From positions 1-60,444 of the forward strand of contig JAERTF010000139.1 of the NCBI GenBank assembly GCA_016845105.1: a stretch of DNA of 60,444 bases, written 5' to 3'. Within the stretch, counting starts at the first letter, position 1; every line of letters begins with the position of its first letter. The position numbers and the translations under genes are program-made. Positions 8,813-17,841 of this stretch are shown piece after piece. This DNA comes from Bacteroidota bacterium (lineage in GTDB: Bacteria > Bacteroidota > Bacteroidia > Bacteroidales > F082). The notes beneath the pieces were generated by a model that was given only the letters and a program-made list of their open reading frames with translations, did no database searches and was not told the DNA's origin.

Positions 8813-10678
8813 ATGAAAAAATATACTCTTATAATTCTATTTGCAGCTAGTCTATTTTTTATATTTCAAGGATGTAAAAAAAATGACACTCCACCTGATA
8901 ATAATATAACAATGGATGATATGGTAGTCCCCGACGGCTTCCTTTTCGAAACCACCCATGATGTACCAATGACCATCAATATGCCATCTAGCGTTGATTT
9001 TACTGATCTTAGAAGTCGTTTTGATGTATATTCCTCAGATCCACTTGAAGGAGGAAAGCTAATTTATTCGGGCAGCTTTAATGAAAATGGTGTATATACT
9101 GGGTCCATAAAACTACCGATTACCTTAACTGAAATTACAGTTGTAACAATAGCAGGTACAGTTATAGTTCCTGTCCCTACAAGTTCATTTAAAGAAGATG
9201 GAGTCATTATTAATTTTGGAGATGATTATGGTTATCTACCTCCTGACACAATTGAACCAACTTCCAAATCAAATCAAATTTCAGAATATCAGATAAATAA
9301 TCAGAAAGCTTTTAGCACTGCAAACCTAATAGGTAACGGTGACTTTGCTACTGATGATTTTGGCACAATTTATTACTGGTCATCACCACACGCGATTGAC
9401 TCAAAGTGGTATTTTACACAATACCGAAACTCAATGGAACAGTACAACGATGACGGTAATTATCTGGTTCGCACACCATTTACACAACCAGGTAATAATT
9501 ATGTAGGAGGAGTAAGCCAAATGATTGCTGCTTCACCTGGAGATGTTATTACCTTATCAGCCGATATCAAATCAGTTGGAAATAATAATAGGCTTTATAG
9601 TTGGATCTATCTTATTCCGGTAAACGCCAATGGAAATGCACTTGCATATTATAATCTTAGATATTATAACCCCACAGGAACCTGGACAAACAAATTACTA
9701 ACTGCTACAATGCCATCAGGAACAGTTGAGGTAAATGTATTGTTGTGGGCCAATGATTATACAGCAAACTCTTCCGTATATTTTGATAATGTGGTAGTAA
9801 CTGGCCCTGTAACCGACAGTGATGGCGATGGTGTTGATGATGATGATGATGATTATCCAAATGATGCAACTCGTGCATTTAATGTATACTATCCCAACGA
9901 AACCGATTTTGGAACATTTGCATTTGAGGACTTATGGCCTGGTAAAGGAGATTACGATTTTAATGATCTAATTCTGGATTACCAGTTTAAATCTGTTCTT
10001 AATTCTAATAATGGACTTGTAGAATTCTATACAGACTATTCTGTAAGAGCGATTGGAGCTACACTAATAAACGGCTTCGCATTTGCAATTCCTGGCGATC
10101 CTACAAATGTAAGCTCAGTTACTGGAACTACAATAACACAAAGCTATTTGAATATTAATGCAAATGGAACCGAGCAAGATCAACCAAATACTGTTATATT
10201 CTTGTTTGACAATGCTTTTAATATGATTGGTTCTTCTGGGTCTTCTTTTATAAACACGGTACAAGCAAATGAATATGTTGTTCCGGTTACCTATCAGTTA
10301 CATGTTGTATTTACTGATCCTGTTACAAATAGTGGTGCAGCTCCATACAATCCGTTTATAGTTGTAGACGAAACCAGAGGTAAAGAAATTCACTTACCAG
10401 GAGAAGCACCAACTGCCTTGGCAGACCCACTATTATTTGGTGAATTTGCGGATGATTCTGATCCTGAAATAGGTAAATATTATCAAACAGCAAATAATTT
10501 ACCATGGGCAATTGATCTCCCAGTAAAATTTGACTATCCCGTTGAGCAGGTACAAATAATAAATGCATATAACCATTTCCAAGCATGGGGCGAATCAGGC
10601 GGAGATACATACGATGACTGGTATGAGAATACATCAGGTTACCGAAATGATGAAAATATATATACACCACCACAATAG
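8813..10678 (+). CDS. LruC domain-containing surface lipoprotein
   Basis: A 621-aa predicted lipoprotein with lipobox IFQGC (Cys21) at the end of a hydrophobic signal, so probably anchored in the outer membrane. An N-terminal beta-rich domain is followed by a carbohydrate-binding-like jelly roll (about 180-335, NLIGNGDFATDDFG... to YFDNVVVTG). An Asp-rich Ca-binding-like stretch (DSDGDGVDDDDDDYPND) leads into the LruC domain (FEDLWPGKGDYDFNDLILDY...). LruC proteins are described mainly in Bacteroidota and gammaproteobacteria; their function is not established. The start at 8813 is chosen because the lipoprotein signal begins there. Followed by an intrinsic terminator. Confidence 0.85.
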   Translation: MKKYTLIILFAASLFFIFQGCKKNDTPPDNNITMDDMVVPDGFLFETTHDVPMTINMPSSVDFTDLRSRFDVYSSDPLEGGKLIYSGSFNENGVYTGSIKLPITLTEITVVTIAGTVIVPVPTSSFKEDGVIINFGDDYGYLPPDTIEPTSKSNQISEYQINNQKAFSTANLIGNGDFATDDFGTIYYWSSPHAIDSKWYFTQYRNSMEQYNDDGNYLVRTPFTQPGNNYVGGVSQMIAASPGDVITLSADIKSVGNNNRLYSWIYLIPVNANGNALAYYNLRYYNPTGTWTNKLLTATMPSGTVEVNVLLWANDYTANSSVYFDNVVVTGPVTDSDGDGVDDDDDDYPNDATRAFNVYYPNETDFGTFAFEDLWPGKGDYDFNDLILDYQFKSVLNSNNGLVEFYTDYSVRAIGATLINGFAFAIPGDPTNVSSVTGTTITQSYLNINANGTEQDQPNTVIFLFDNAFNMIGSSGSSFINTVQANEYVVPVTYQLHVVFTDPVTNSGAAPYNPFIVVDETRGKEIHLPGEAPTALADPLLFGEFADDSDPEIGKYYQTANNLPWAIDLPVKFDYPVEQVQIINAYNHFQAWGESGGDTYDDWYENTSGYRNDENIYTPPQ

Positions 10679-10710
10679 TAAATAATAAACTTTCATAAGT
10701 ACTTAATTAA

Positions 10711-10742
10711 ACGCCTGTTTCTTTTTGAGACAGGCGTTTTTT
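10711..10742 (+). terminator. Intrinsic terminator after the LruC gene
   Basis: Arms 10711-10721 and 10727-10737 form an 11-bp stem (core ACGCCTGT/ACAGGCGT, one G-U pair) with a TTTTT loop, followed by T residues to 10742. It lies between the convergent LruC and coaE genes and overlaps the coaE stop codon. Confidence 0.88.
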
Positions 10743-11331
10743 AAGTAGTTTGAGACAATAAGGTGTCATTTATTTTCAAGACTTGTGGAATTAAAAAATC
10801 ATGATCATCATTTAAAACCACAAACTGAGATAGACCGGACTTCTCTTCATCAGTCATTTGATTGTTAATCCTTTCCAAAACAGTCTCCTTAGAAATATTG
10901 TCTCTTTTGATTACCCTATTAATCCTGGTATTGATGGGTGATACTACATTTATAATATAATCAAACTTATCTTGCAAGTTATTTTCAAACAATATTGCTG
11001 ATTCATGAATTGTGTATTTTTCAGATCCGTGTTCAATACACCAATCATTGTATGCACTAAGTACTAAAGGATGAATTATACTATTAATTTTTAGTAACGA
11101 CTGTTTATTATTAAAAATAATATTTGCCAATTTTTTTTTGTCAATTTCACCTTCGACATTGAGTATTACTTTTGAAAACGCTTTGGTAAGTATATTAATA
11201 ACACTCTGATCAGAATACAAGTTTTTGGCAACCAAATCAGCATTAAATACCTTTACTCCTAGTACCTTAAATATACTGGAGACAGTAGTTTTACCGCTTC
11301 CGATATTCCCAGTTAATGCAACTCTTATCAT
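10741..11331 (-). CDS. coaE: Dephospho-CoA kinase
   Basis: Last step of coenzyme A synthesis: ATP-dependent phosphorylation of dephospho-CoA. 196 aa, usual length. The P-loop GNIGSGKTT is at residues 8-16, followed by the substrate-site region FNADLVAK. Later motifs include SIIHPLV and the lid region NTRINRVIKRD. Last gene of an apparent operon, 8 bp downstream of the YbbR-domain gene. Confidence 0.95.
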   Translation of the reverse strand: MIRVALTGNIGSGKTTVSSIFKVLGVKVFNADLVAKNLYSDQSVINILTKAFSKVILNVEGEIDKKKLANIIFNNKQSLLKINSIIHPLVLSAYNDWCIEHGSEKYTIHESAILFENNLQDKFDYIINVVSPINTRINRVIKRDNISKETVLERINNQMTDEEKSGLSQFVVLNDDHDFLIPQVLKINDTLLSQTT

Positions 11332-11339
11332 AAATGTTG

Positions 11340-12338
11340 CTATTTAATTATCAAAAACTCTACCTCAGTTGGTACAATTCTTACATTTCTAACAAAATCA
11401 GGTTTTTTGGAAATCTTTAGAGGTAACTTATGTGCATGAATTACATCTAAATTATCAACGACAGGAAAAATATTAAATTGATGAGCTCTAACCTCATTGA
11501 AATCTTTTTGTGCCACCCTATAAAATACCTTGACCTGTGAAGGAAATGTTTTAATATTAAAATCTAGGTTACTTAAATTTATTGGTACCAACAATTCGGA
11601 TTCTGTAAACTTCTCCACCTCAAAATACAATAGTACTTTTTTCTCCTCAAAACTCAATAACTCTGGGTTCGGATTATTAAGTTCTATGGAGAGTACTTGG
11701 TCAGTTTTTACTTTATCAAGAATCAATCTTTTGGCACCAATATTCTTTAGTGTATCAAGTACTCCCTGTGGGCCATACACCTTAATAGTCTTAGGGTCAG
11801 TACTTACATCATTATACAAGTCATATTGATTAGCATAATTAATAACATAATCAGGTACAATGGGTAAAATCTTCTCACCGGTTTTCTCCATCTCAAAAGT
11901 CAATACAGCTCTTGAGAGTTGAATATCTTTTTCATCAACATTTACCAATTCAGCTAACCTTTGTCGTAATTCTTGAGAGTATATCGAATATCTATTTCCA
12001 CCTTTATGATCAATAGTATAGTTTTCCAAGTTTATACCAAGTACGTCCATATCATTAAAAAGATTCATCTTTAGTATGGCAAATCCTCGTGCAGTAAGAC
12101 TAAGATCAAGTGTTGAGTCAATTACTTTCGTAATTCGTAATGATGGAGGTGGTGAATTATAAACTACACCAAATGTATAATTTACGGAATAAGTACCTGA
12201 TAATTTGATTAATAACCAAAAGAGTGATGCAATCAATAAACAAATAAAAAAAATTAACCTATCACTTCTAATACCAAGAAATGTTTTGTATTTCTTATGT
12301 TTATTATCTGAATTATATGTATCATTTGTGCCATCCAT
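11340..12338 (-). CDS. YbbR-domain membrane-anchored protein
   Basis: 332 aa with one N-terminal transmembrane segment (about residues 28-48) after a charged cytoplasmic tail; the rest is beta-rich and probably extracytoplasmic. Residues about 50-240 resemble YbbR repeats (YGPQGVLDTLKNIGAKR... and an LSLTARGF.IL-like strand pair). In Firmicutes YbbR/CdaR regulates the c-di-AMP cyclase CdaA; no cyclase gene is adjacent here, so that role is not implied. The order yajC-ybbR-coaE is, from general knowledge, common in Bacteroidota. Confidence 0.8.
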   Translation of the reverse strand: MDGTNDTYNSDNKHKKYKTFLGIRSDRLIFFICLLIASLFWLLIKLSGTYSVNYTFGVVYNSPPPSLRITKVIDSTLDLSLTARGFAILKMNLFNDMDVLGINLENYTIDHKGGNRYSIYSQELRQRLAELVNVDEKDIQLSRAVLTFEMEKTGEKILPIVPDYVINYANQYDLYNDVSTDPKTIKVYGPQGVLDTLKNIGAKRLILDKVKTDQVLSIELNNPNPELLSFEEKKVLLYFEVEKFTESELLVPINLSNLDFNIKTFPSQVKVFYRVAQKDFNEVRAHQFNIFPVVDNLDVIHAHKLPLKISKKPDFVRNVRIVPTEVEFLIIK

Positions 12339-12447
12339 AAAAATGGAATAATCAATATAATATAATTGGCAAGCTTAAACAATAACAACCCAAAAGAACA
12401 ATCACAAACAGTTAATAACTAAATTTTAAACAAAGTAAATTAGCCTG

Positions 12448-12765
12448 CTATTTTTTCTGTCCAACTTCCGCAGTATCCATAACCACAGCTGTTTTCTCAA
12501 TATTCAATTTTATATTATTTCCACAATCCAGTACAATTGTAGTCTCTTTTATTTCAGCAACTTTACCATGAACTCCTCCAATAGTTACTACCTTGTCACC
12601 TTTCTTTAACTCTTCTCTAAATTTCTTCTGCTCCTTATTTTTCTTTGTTTGAGGACGAATAAAGAAAAAGTAGAAAACAACTAGGATAAGAAAAAGTGGT
12701 AACATTGACATCCAACCACCATCTGATGATTCGGCAGCTTGTAATAGTATAAATGATATTTTCAT
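12448..12765 (-). CDS. yajC: Preprotein translocase subunit YajC
   Basis: Small accessory subunit of the SecDF-YajC complex, 105 aa. It has one transmembrane helix (about 19-37) ending in FFFIRPQ, the signature of the family, followed by a charged linker and the cytoplasmic domain with [17 protein letters not shown]. About 20 bp after the DUF1573 gene and about 110 bp before the ybbR-type gene. Confidence 0.95.
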   Translation of the reverse strand: MKISFILLQAAESSDGGWMSMLPLFLILVVFYFFFIRPQTKKNKEQKKFREELKKGDKVVTIGGVHGKVAEIKETTIVLDCGNNIKLNIEKTAVVMDTAEVGQKK

Positions 12766-12786
12766 CTTAAATATATTTGATAATTA

Positions 12787-13248
12787 TTAATTTCTTTCGG
12801 GAAGTATTACTTTTGTTTTTACTCTAAGTGTAGTTGTATTTGGTTCAGTATTTGCCAGTATGGTAACCTTCTTATTTTGAAATCCCTTTCTACCTTTACT
12901 GTCAAAAGTAACTTCTATTATTCCTTCTCCCCCAGGAGACACAGGATCCTGAGGATACTTTCCTATTGTACAACCACAACTTGTACTTACGCGTGTAATT
13001 ACAAGATCGGAACCTCCAATATTTACAAATTTGAAACCATATACAACTCGTTCACCTTGGATCATATCACCAAAATTATGTTCTGTTTCTTCAAAATATA
13101 GTTTTGGAGCTGTACCCTTTTCACCTTTTTTTTGGGCTGATTTTGTATTTTTAACAATATCTGTTGAAATACTCTCATTATTGCTGTTTCCACATGAGTG
13201 CAATATTAATACAGTTGCCAATAATATTAATGTAGCTATATTTTTCAT
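12787..13248 (-). CDS. DUF1573-domain lipoprotein
   Basis: 153 aa with a lipoprotein signal and lipobox ILHSC (Cys19). A single DUF1573/ASH-like Ig-type domain follows (about 50-150): FEETEHNFGDMIQGE..., then STSCGCTIGKYPQDPVSPGGEG and FDSKGRKGFQNKKVTI. The SCGCT motif with two cysteines is typical of the family. Function is unknown; members are periplasmic or outer-membrane lipoproteins often found beside yajC in Bacteroidota. Its start lies 1 bp after the stop of the type B cargo gene, which indicates co-transcription. Confidence 0.88.
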   Translation of the reverse strand: MKNIATLILLATVLILHSCGNSNNESISTDIVKNTKSAQKKGEKGTAPKLYFEETEHNFGDMIQGERVVYGFKFVNIGGSDLVITRVSTSCGCTIGKYPQDPVSPGGEGIIEVTFDSKGRKGFQNKKVTILANTEPNTTTLRVKTKVILPERN

Positions 13249-13249
13249 T

Positions 13250-14446
13250 TTATTCTCTAATTATTGTAATTGGGCCTTTAAATACATCATTACTCTTTTC
13301 TCCTTCACATTCTAACACATAGTAATACACACCATCGGGAAGATTATCACCATCCCAGGAATTATCATAGTTTTCTGCTTCAAATACAACACGGCCTCCT
13401 CGATTAAACACCTGTAATCTTGATTTAATATAAAATCGAATTAATGCATCTTCATATATTCTTTCGTTTTCATCTTCTGTATCATTAGTTATGACAAACT
13501 TATCATTTGCACCACTACCTGAACCAGGAGTAAATACATTGGGAATAAAAAGTTTAATTGGTTTAACCTGAACGGTATGCGAAAATGTAGTATCACATCC
13601 AGAACTATCAGAAACCACAGTAAGAAGCACATAATACTCACCTGGCGAACCATATTTATATGTTGGCTCTTCCAAATCACTTGTATTTTCAAAATCAGGA
13701 TCAGCTATAGTATCACTAAACCACCAAGAAGGAGATCGGAGTGTAATACTATCCTCCGATAGGTTGATAAAAGAATAGGTAATATATGGATTTTGTAAAA
13801 AAGCAGTATCAGGATCCGCATCAATTTCAACCTCAGGATTATCAAATGCCTCAGTCCAATATGATTCAGTTTTCGGGCAACCATAATTATCTTTAACAGT
13901 AATTGAATAATACTGGTGGGCCTTTAATCCTACTGCAAGTGAAGAATCTCCAGGAGCTAATTGTAATGGAAATACATCCCATATGTATTGATATTCATCT
14001 GGTTCAAAAGCCCCAGAAGCAATTGCTCTTACCTTTGCTGACTTTCCATTTTCCATGTCCCCATTAGTACAAGTTAATTGAATTTGATCAAACTCAATCT
14101 CTATTTGAGGACGCGCAGTAACACTAAACAAATCGCTTACACATGTATCCGGAGTTAATGTATCAATAACAATTACTCGGAATACGGTAGAGTCGGTTAT
14201 TGAAGTACCAAGCACAGATTCGTCACCAACATCAATAAAATTATTACCATCTTTTATTTGCCATGTAAAGGTTTGATTTTGTTCTTCGAATACACTTAAT
14301 TCAAAATACGACTCAGGGCAAACAGGCATAGGTGTATCAATTGATATATCACATATCATTTGTGCATTTATTGCACTTATCGAAGTAGCAATAAACGCAA
14401 ATATCAAGAAGATACTTCTCGATACTTTTGCGATTGATTTTTTCAT
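13250..14446 (-). CDS. Secreted protein with PKD-like domain and type B (gliding-type) T9SS sorting domain
   Basis: 398 aa from the ATG at 14446; a Met four codons upstream is possible, but the signal peptide (MKKSIAKVSR... to AINAQ) begins here. Beta-rich Ig/PKD-like domains cover the middle, with a clear PKD-type ending (YKYGSPGEYYVLLTVV, Cys-containing strand). The C-terminal roughly 95 residues start at LFIPNVFTPGSGSGANDKF and contain LQVFNRGGRVVFE and WDGDNLPDGVYYYVL, the CHU_C/type B sorting domain. It is therefore predicted to be exported by the T9SS, probably with a PorP/SprF partner. Its place at the head of the DUF1573-yajC-ybbR-coaE operon is odd for a surface protein. Confidence 0.87.
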   Translation of the reverse strand: MKKSIAKVSRSIFLIFAFIATSISAINAQMICDISIDTPMPVCPESYFELSVFEEQNQTFTWQIKDGNNFIDVGDESVLGTSITDSTVFRVIVIDTLTPDTCVSDLFSVTARPQIEIEFDQIQLTCTNGDMENGKSAKVRAIASGAFEPDEYQYIWDVFPLQLAPGDSSLAVGLKAHQYYSITVKDNYGCPKTESYWTEAFDNPEVEIDADPDTAFLQNPYITYSFINLSEDSITLRSPSWWFSDTIADPDFENTSDLEEPTYKYGSPGEYYVLLTVVSDSSGCDTTFSHTVQVKPIKLFIPNVFTPGSGSGANDKFVITNDTEDENERIYEDALIRFYIKSRLQVFNRGGRVVFEAENYDNSWDGDNLPDGVYYYVLECEGEKSNDVFKGPITIIRE

Positions 14447-14480
14447 TATTTGCACCATAGATGATGTTGATATTGATTGG

Positions 14481-14488
14481 CAAAATTA
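14481..14488 (-). promoter_or_regulatory. -7 box for the type B cargo/yajC/coaE operon
   Basis: Minus-strand TAATTTTG (TAnnTTTG) lies between the CoA-binding gene and the cargo gene, about 34 nt before the ATG at 14446. No clear -33 box. It would drive the whole 3.7-kb operon. Confidence 0.45.
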
Positions 14489-14509
14489 AAAATAAAACGG
14501 TTACTTAAG

Positions 14510-14875
14510 CTAAAATAGTCCATCATTAAGCATTACAAGTGTGCAATGCTCAATAACTTCAATTCCATTCTCAAGGGCCAGGTTGGAAAATTCTTCATTT
14601 TCGGTTCCTGGATTGAAAATTATTCTTTTCGGCCTTAGCCCAATAATATAATCGTAATAGCTGGGTTGGTGTCTACTACCAATATACATAGTTACAGTAT
14701 TTATTCCTTTAAAATTAGGCCTCCCTGTTTGGATTTTAACATTTTCAACATGAGATTCACGTAACCCTAAAGAGTCAACATTATATCCAAAAGAAAGCAG
14801 CTTTTTAATAGCCAAATTTGAATATCTTGAAGGATTTGGACTACCTCCGATTACAAGTGTGTTTTTATTACCCAT
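14510..14875 (-). CDS. CoA-binding domain protein (YccU-like)
   Basis: 121 aa, a single Rossmann-type CoA-binding domain. The N-terminus is NTLVIGGSPNPSRYSNLA, followed by the central NTVTMYIGSRHQP and RIIFNPGTENEEF, then EVIEHCTLVML near the C-terminus, matching the succinyl-CoA-synthetase-like CoA_binding_2 fold. These proteins bind CoA in vitro, but their cellular role is unclear. Upstream of the cargo/yajC operon on the same strand, separated by 63 bp that contain a promoter-like box. Confidence 0.85.
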   Translation of the reverse strand: MGNKNTLVIGGSPNPSRYSNLAIKKLLSFGYNVDSLGLRESHVENVKIQTGRPNFKGINTVTMYIGSRHQPSYYDYIIGLRPKRIIFNPGTENEEFSNLALENGIEVIEHCTLVMLNDGLF

Positions 14876-15014
14876 TTAAAAGAAATTTCAATAATATGTC
14901 AAATATGTATTCTAACTATAAATTACTAATACTTTAAACGATGTGTTTGCTTTTTTATTTTTATCTTTATTCAATAGTTAAAAAACCTAATACAATTATG
15001 AAAATGTATTGAAA

Positions 15015-15047
15015 TTTGCATAACAACCTTATTATCAGGTCATTTTG
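15015..15047 (+). promoter_or_regulatory. Tentative clpB promoter
   Basis: TTTG at 15015-15018 and TCATTTTG at 15040-15047 (one mismatch to TAnnTTTG) are 21 bp apart. The -7-like box lies in the left arm of an inverted repeat. Weak by itself; it is the best candidate in the 268-bp gap before clpB. Confidence 0.3.
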
Positions 15048-15085
15048 TCAGTTACAACCAATTATACATGACAAATTTTCCTGAT
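15034..15085. promoter_or_regulatory. 17-nt imperfect inverted repeat upstream of clpB
   Basis: Left arm 15034-15050 and right arm 15069-15085 pair as ATCAGG/CCTGAT (6 bp) and TTTGTCA/TGACAAA (7 bp), separated by a symmetrical 4x4 mismatch block, with an 18-nt loop. It ends 58 nt before the clpB ATG and overlaps the tentative -7 box. It does not match CIRCE (TTAGCACTC-N9-GAGTGCTAA). It could be an operator of an unidentified heat-shock regulator or a leader RNA structure. Confidence 0.45.
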
Positions 15086-15143
15086 TCATTACAATTATAC
15101 ATATTGGGCTGTGATTTGCTATAATGAACTTAAAAAGAAAACT

Positions 15144-17738
15144 ATGAACTTAAATCAATTCACAATAAAATCACAAGAAGCTATCCAAAAGGCACAAGAT
15201 ATAGCTTCATCCAATGATAATCAGGCTATTGAGAGTATTCACTTGCTTAAAGCGATTATCAATGTTGATGAAAATGTTACACCTTTTATCCTTAAAAAAC
15301 TCAATGTCAACTTTGAAGTATTTTCCAAGGCAGTTGATAGAGTTATTGAATCCTTACCAAAAGTAAGCGGAGGCGAGAGTTATTTATCAAATGAGGCTCG
15401 CGATGTTATTCAAAAAGCGAGAACATACTTAAAAGAATTCAATGATGAATACATTTCCATAGAGCATCTGTTAATTGCTATACTGGAAGTAAAAAGTACT
15501 GCATCAAACTTGCTCAAAGATAATTCCATATCAAAAAAAGATTTAGTTGAAGCAATAAAACAACTCCGAAATGGAGCAACAGCCACAAACCAAAGTGCTG
15601 AAGACCAATATAATTCATTAAACAGATATGCAAGAAATTTAAATGATCTTGCTGGCTCAGGTAAACTCGATCCTGTAATTGGACGAGATGATGAAATAAG
15701 AAGGGTACTACAGATACTTTCCAGGAGAACTAAAAACAACCCCATCCTTATTGGAGAACCAGGTGTAGGTAAAACAGCAATTGCCGAAGGTCTGGCACAT
15801 AGAATTGTAAATGGTGATGTTCCTGAAAATCTAAAATCCAATCTAATTTATTCGTTAGACATGGGAGCACTGGTTGCCGGTGCAAAATACAAAGGTGAAT
15901 TTGAGGAACGACTTAAAGCAGTTGTTAAGGAAGTTCTATCAGCCGATGGAGAGATTATCCTTTTCATTGATGAAATACATACACTTGTGGGTGCTGGAAA
16001 AGGAGAGGGAGCAATGGATGCAGCTAACATACTTAAACCAGCACTTGCTCGAGGTGAATTAAAGGCAATTGGAGCTACAACCCTTAAGGAGTACCAAAAG
16101 TTTTTTGAAAAAGATAAAGCTCTTGAGAGGAGATTTCAGCAAGTGCTAATTGATGAGCCAGATACTATGTCAGCTATATCAATTCTTAGGGGCTTAAAAG
16201 ATCGCTACGAAACTCATCATAAGGTTAGAATTAAAGATGAAGCAATAATCTCAGCAGTTGAGTTATCACAACGCTATATCACCGACAGGTTTTTACCTGA
16301 TAAGGCGATTGACCTGATAGATGAAGCAGCTTCGAAACTAAAATTGGAAATAAATTCGGTTCCCGAAGATCTAGAAATAGTGGAAAGAAAGATACGCCAG
16401 TTGGAAATAGAAAGAGAGGCTATAAAACGAGAGAAAGATAAGCTTAAGATGGAAGCTATCAAGGAGAATCTTGCGAATTTAAATGAGGAAAGAACCAGTC
16501 TTAAGGCTGCATGGCAAGCTGAAAAAGATCTGGTTGACAAAATCCAGCTTAAAAAGCAAGAGCAGGAAGAATACAAACTTAAAGCTGAACAAGCAGAGCG
16601 AGATGGAGATTTTGGCAAAGTGGCCGAAATAAGATATGGAAAGCTGCAAGATGTTGTTGCTGACATTGCCGCCTTCAAAGCTCAACTTGAAGAAATACAA
16701 GGTGACAACCCCGTAATTAATGAAGAAGTAGGTGCCGAAGACATTGCCGATGTGGTATCAAAATGGACTGGTATACCTGTTAACAGGATGCTACAGAGTG
16801 AGAGAGAAAAACTTCTTAGTCTGGAAGATGAATTACATGAAAGAGTAATTGGTCAGGAAGAAGCCATTACTGCCATATCAGATGCCATTCGAAGAAGTCG
16901 CGCTGGTCTTCAAGATGAGAAACGACCAATCGGGTCTTTCATATTTATTGGAACCACTGGTGTTGGGAAAACCGAGCTCGCAAAAGCTCTAGCCGAATTT
17001 CTATTCAACAATGAAAATGCGATGGTTAGGATAGATATGTCGGAGTATCAGGAAAGGCATTCAGTATCAAGACTAATTGGAGCGCCTCCAGGATATGTTG
17101 GATATGACGAAAGTGGTCAGCTAACAGAAGCAGTAAGACGCAAACCTTATTCGGTTGTGTTACTAGACGAAATTGAAAAAGCACACCCTGATGTATTTAA
17201 TATACTTCTTCAGGTACTTGATGATGGCAGGTTGACTGATAATAAAGGTCGAATTGTTGATTTTAAAAATACAATAATCATAATGACCTCTAATATTGGT
17301 TCACATATTATACAGGAAAATCTTGCCGGATTAACCGAACAGAATCAAGAAGCAAAAATTGAGAAAACACAAGTTGAAGTAATGGACTTACTTAAAAAGA
17401 CCATTCGTCCCGAGTTTTTAAATCGTATTGATGAGATTATCATGTTCAAACCATTAACAAGGAACGAAACAAATGATATTGTAAAACTTCAATTTAATGG
17501 AGTTATGAAAATGCTTGAAAAAAATAATATAAAAATTGATATAACTGATAATGCTATCGATAAAATTGCTGAAATAGGTTACGACCCTTTATTTGGAGCT
17601 CGTCCTTTAAAACGTGTAATTCAACGTGAAGTATTAAATCAGCTGTCGAAAATGATACTAGCAGGAAAGCTATTACCCAACGAAAAAATTCTTGTTGATA
17701 TTGATAATGGAGAATTTGTATTCAAAAATGAAGAGTAA
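15144..17738 (+). CDS. clpB: ClpB disaggregase (Hsp100)
   Basis: ATP-driven hexameric chaperone that dissolves protein aggregates with DnaK; cytoplasmic. 864 aa from the ATG at 15144, a normal ClpB length; an upstream in-frame ATG at 15111 would add an atypical peptide before the conserved [13 protein letters not shown]. Parts: N-domain (1-145); NBD1 with GEPGVGKTA (Lys210) and [11 protein letters not shown]; the coiled-coil middle domain (about 405-525), which marks ClpB rather than ClpA or ClpC; NBD2 with GTTGVGKTE (Lys609) and [11 protein letters not shown]; and a C-terminal D2-small domain ([10 protein letters not shown]). Probably stress-induced. Confidence 0.97.
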   Translation: MNLNQFTIKSQEAIQKAQDIASSNDNQAIESIHLLKAIINVDENVTPFILKKLNVNFEVFSKAVDRVIESLPKVSGGESYLSNEARDVIQKARTYLKEFNDEYISIEHLLIAILEVKSTASNLLKDNSISKKDLVEAIKQLRNGATATNQSAEDQYNSLNRYARNLNDLAGSGKLDPVIGRDDEIRRVLQILSRRTKNNPILIGEPGVGKTAIAEGLAHRIVNGDVPENLKSNLIYSLDMGALVAGAKYKGEFEERLKAVVKEVLSADGEIILFIDEIHTLVGAGKGEGAMDAANILKPALARGELKAIGATTLKEYQKFFEKDKALERRFQQVLIDEPDTMSAISILRGLKDRYETHHKVRIKDEAIISAVELSQRYITDRFLPDKAIDLIDEAASKLKLEINSVPEDLEIVERKIRQLEIEREAIKREKDKLKMEAIKENLANLNEERTSLKAAWQAEKDLVDKIQLKKQEQEEYKLKAEQAERDGDFGKVAEIRYGKLQDVVADIAAFKAQLEEIQGDNPVINEEVGAEDIADVVSKWTGIPVNRMLQSEREKLLSLEDELHERVIGQEEAITAISDAIRRSRAGLQDEKRPIGSFIFIGTTGVGKTELAKALAEFLFNNENAMVRIDMSEYQERHSVSRLIGAPPGYVGYDESGQLTEAVRRKPYSVVLLDEIEKAHPDVFNILLQVLDDGRLTDNKGRIVDFKNTIIIMTSNIGSHIIQENLAGLTEQNQEAKIEKTQVEVMDLLKKTIRPEFLNRIDEIIMFKPLTRNETNDIVKLQFNGVMKMLEKNNIKIDITDNAIDKIAEIGYDPLFGARPLKRVIQREVLNQLSKMILAGKLLPNEKILVDIDNGEFVFKNEE

Positions 17739-17757
17739 TATTGCTTTTGGCAATTAG

Positions 17758-17820
17758 CTTTTGGCGGTTAGAGGATAGAATATGTACTTCAATTTATACC
17801 AGCCGCCAAAGTTTTTCTTG
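17758..17820 (+). terminator. Possible long-loop terminator or intergenic repeat after clpB
   Basis: TTTGGCGG (17760-17767) pairs with CCGCCAAA (17803-17810) across 35 nt, followed by GTTTTTCTT. The gap 17739-17841 also repeats words such as AGCTTTTGG and CTAAAAG, so it may be a diverged intergenic repeat rather than a dedicated terminator. Confidence 0.4.
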
Positions 17821-17841
17821 CTAAAAGTTAAAGGCTATTAG

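Noticed and set aside
16274-16678. 134-codon minus-strand open frame inside clpB
   Set aside because: Ser/Leu-rich translation of the antisense of the coiled-coil domain; no own signals, while clpB is intact.
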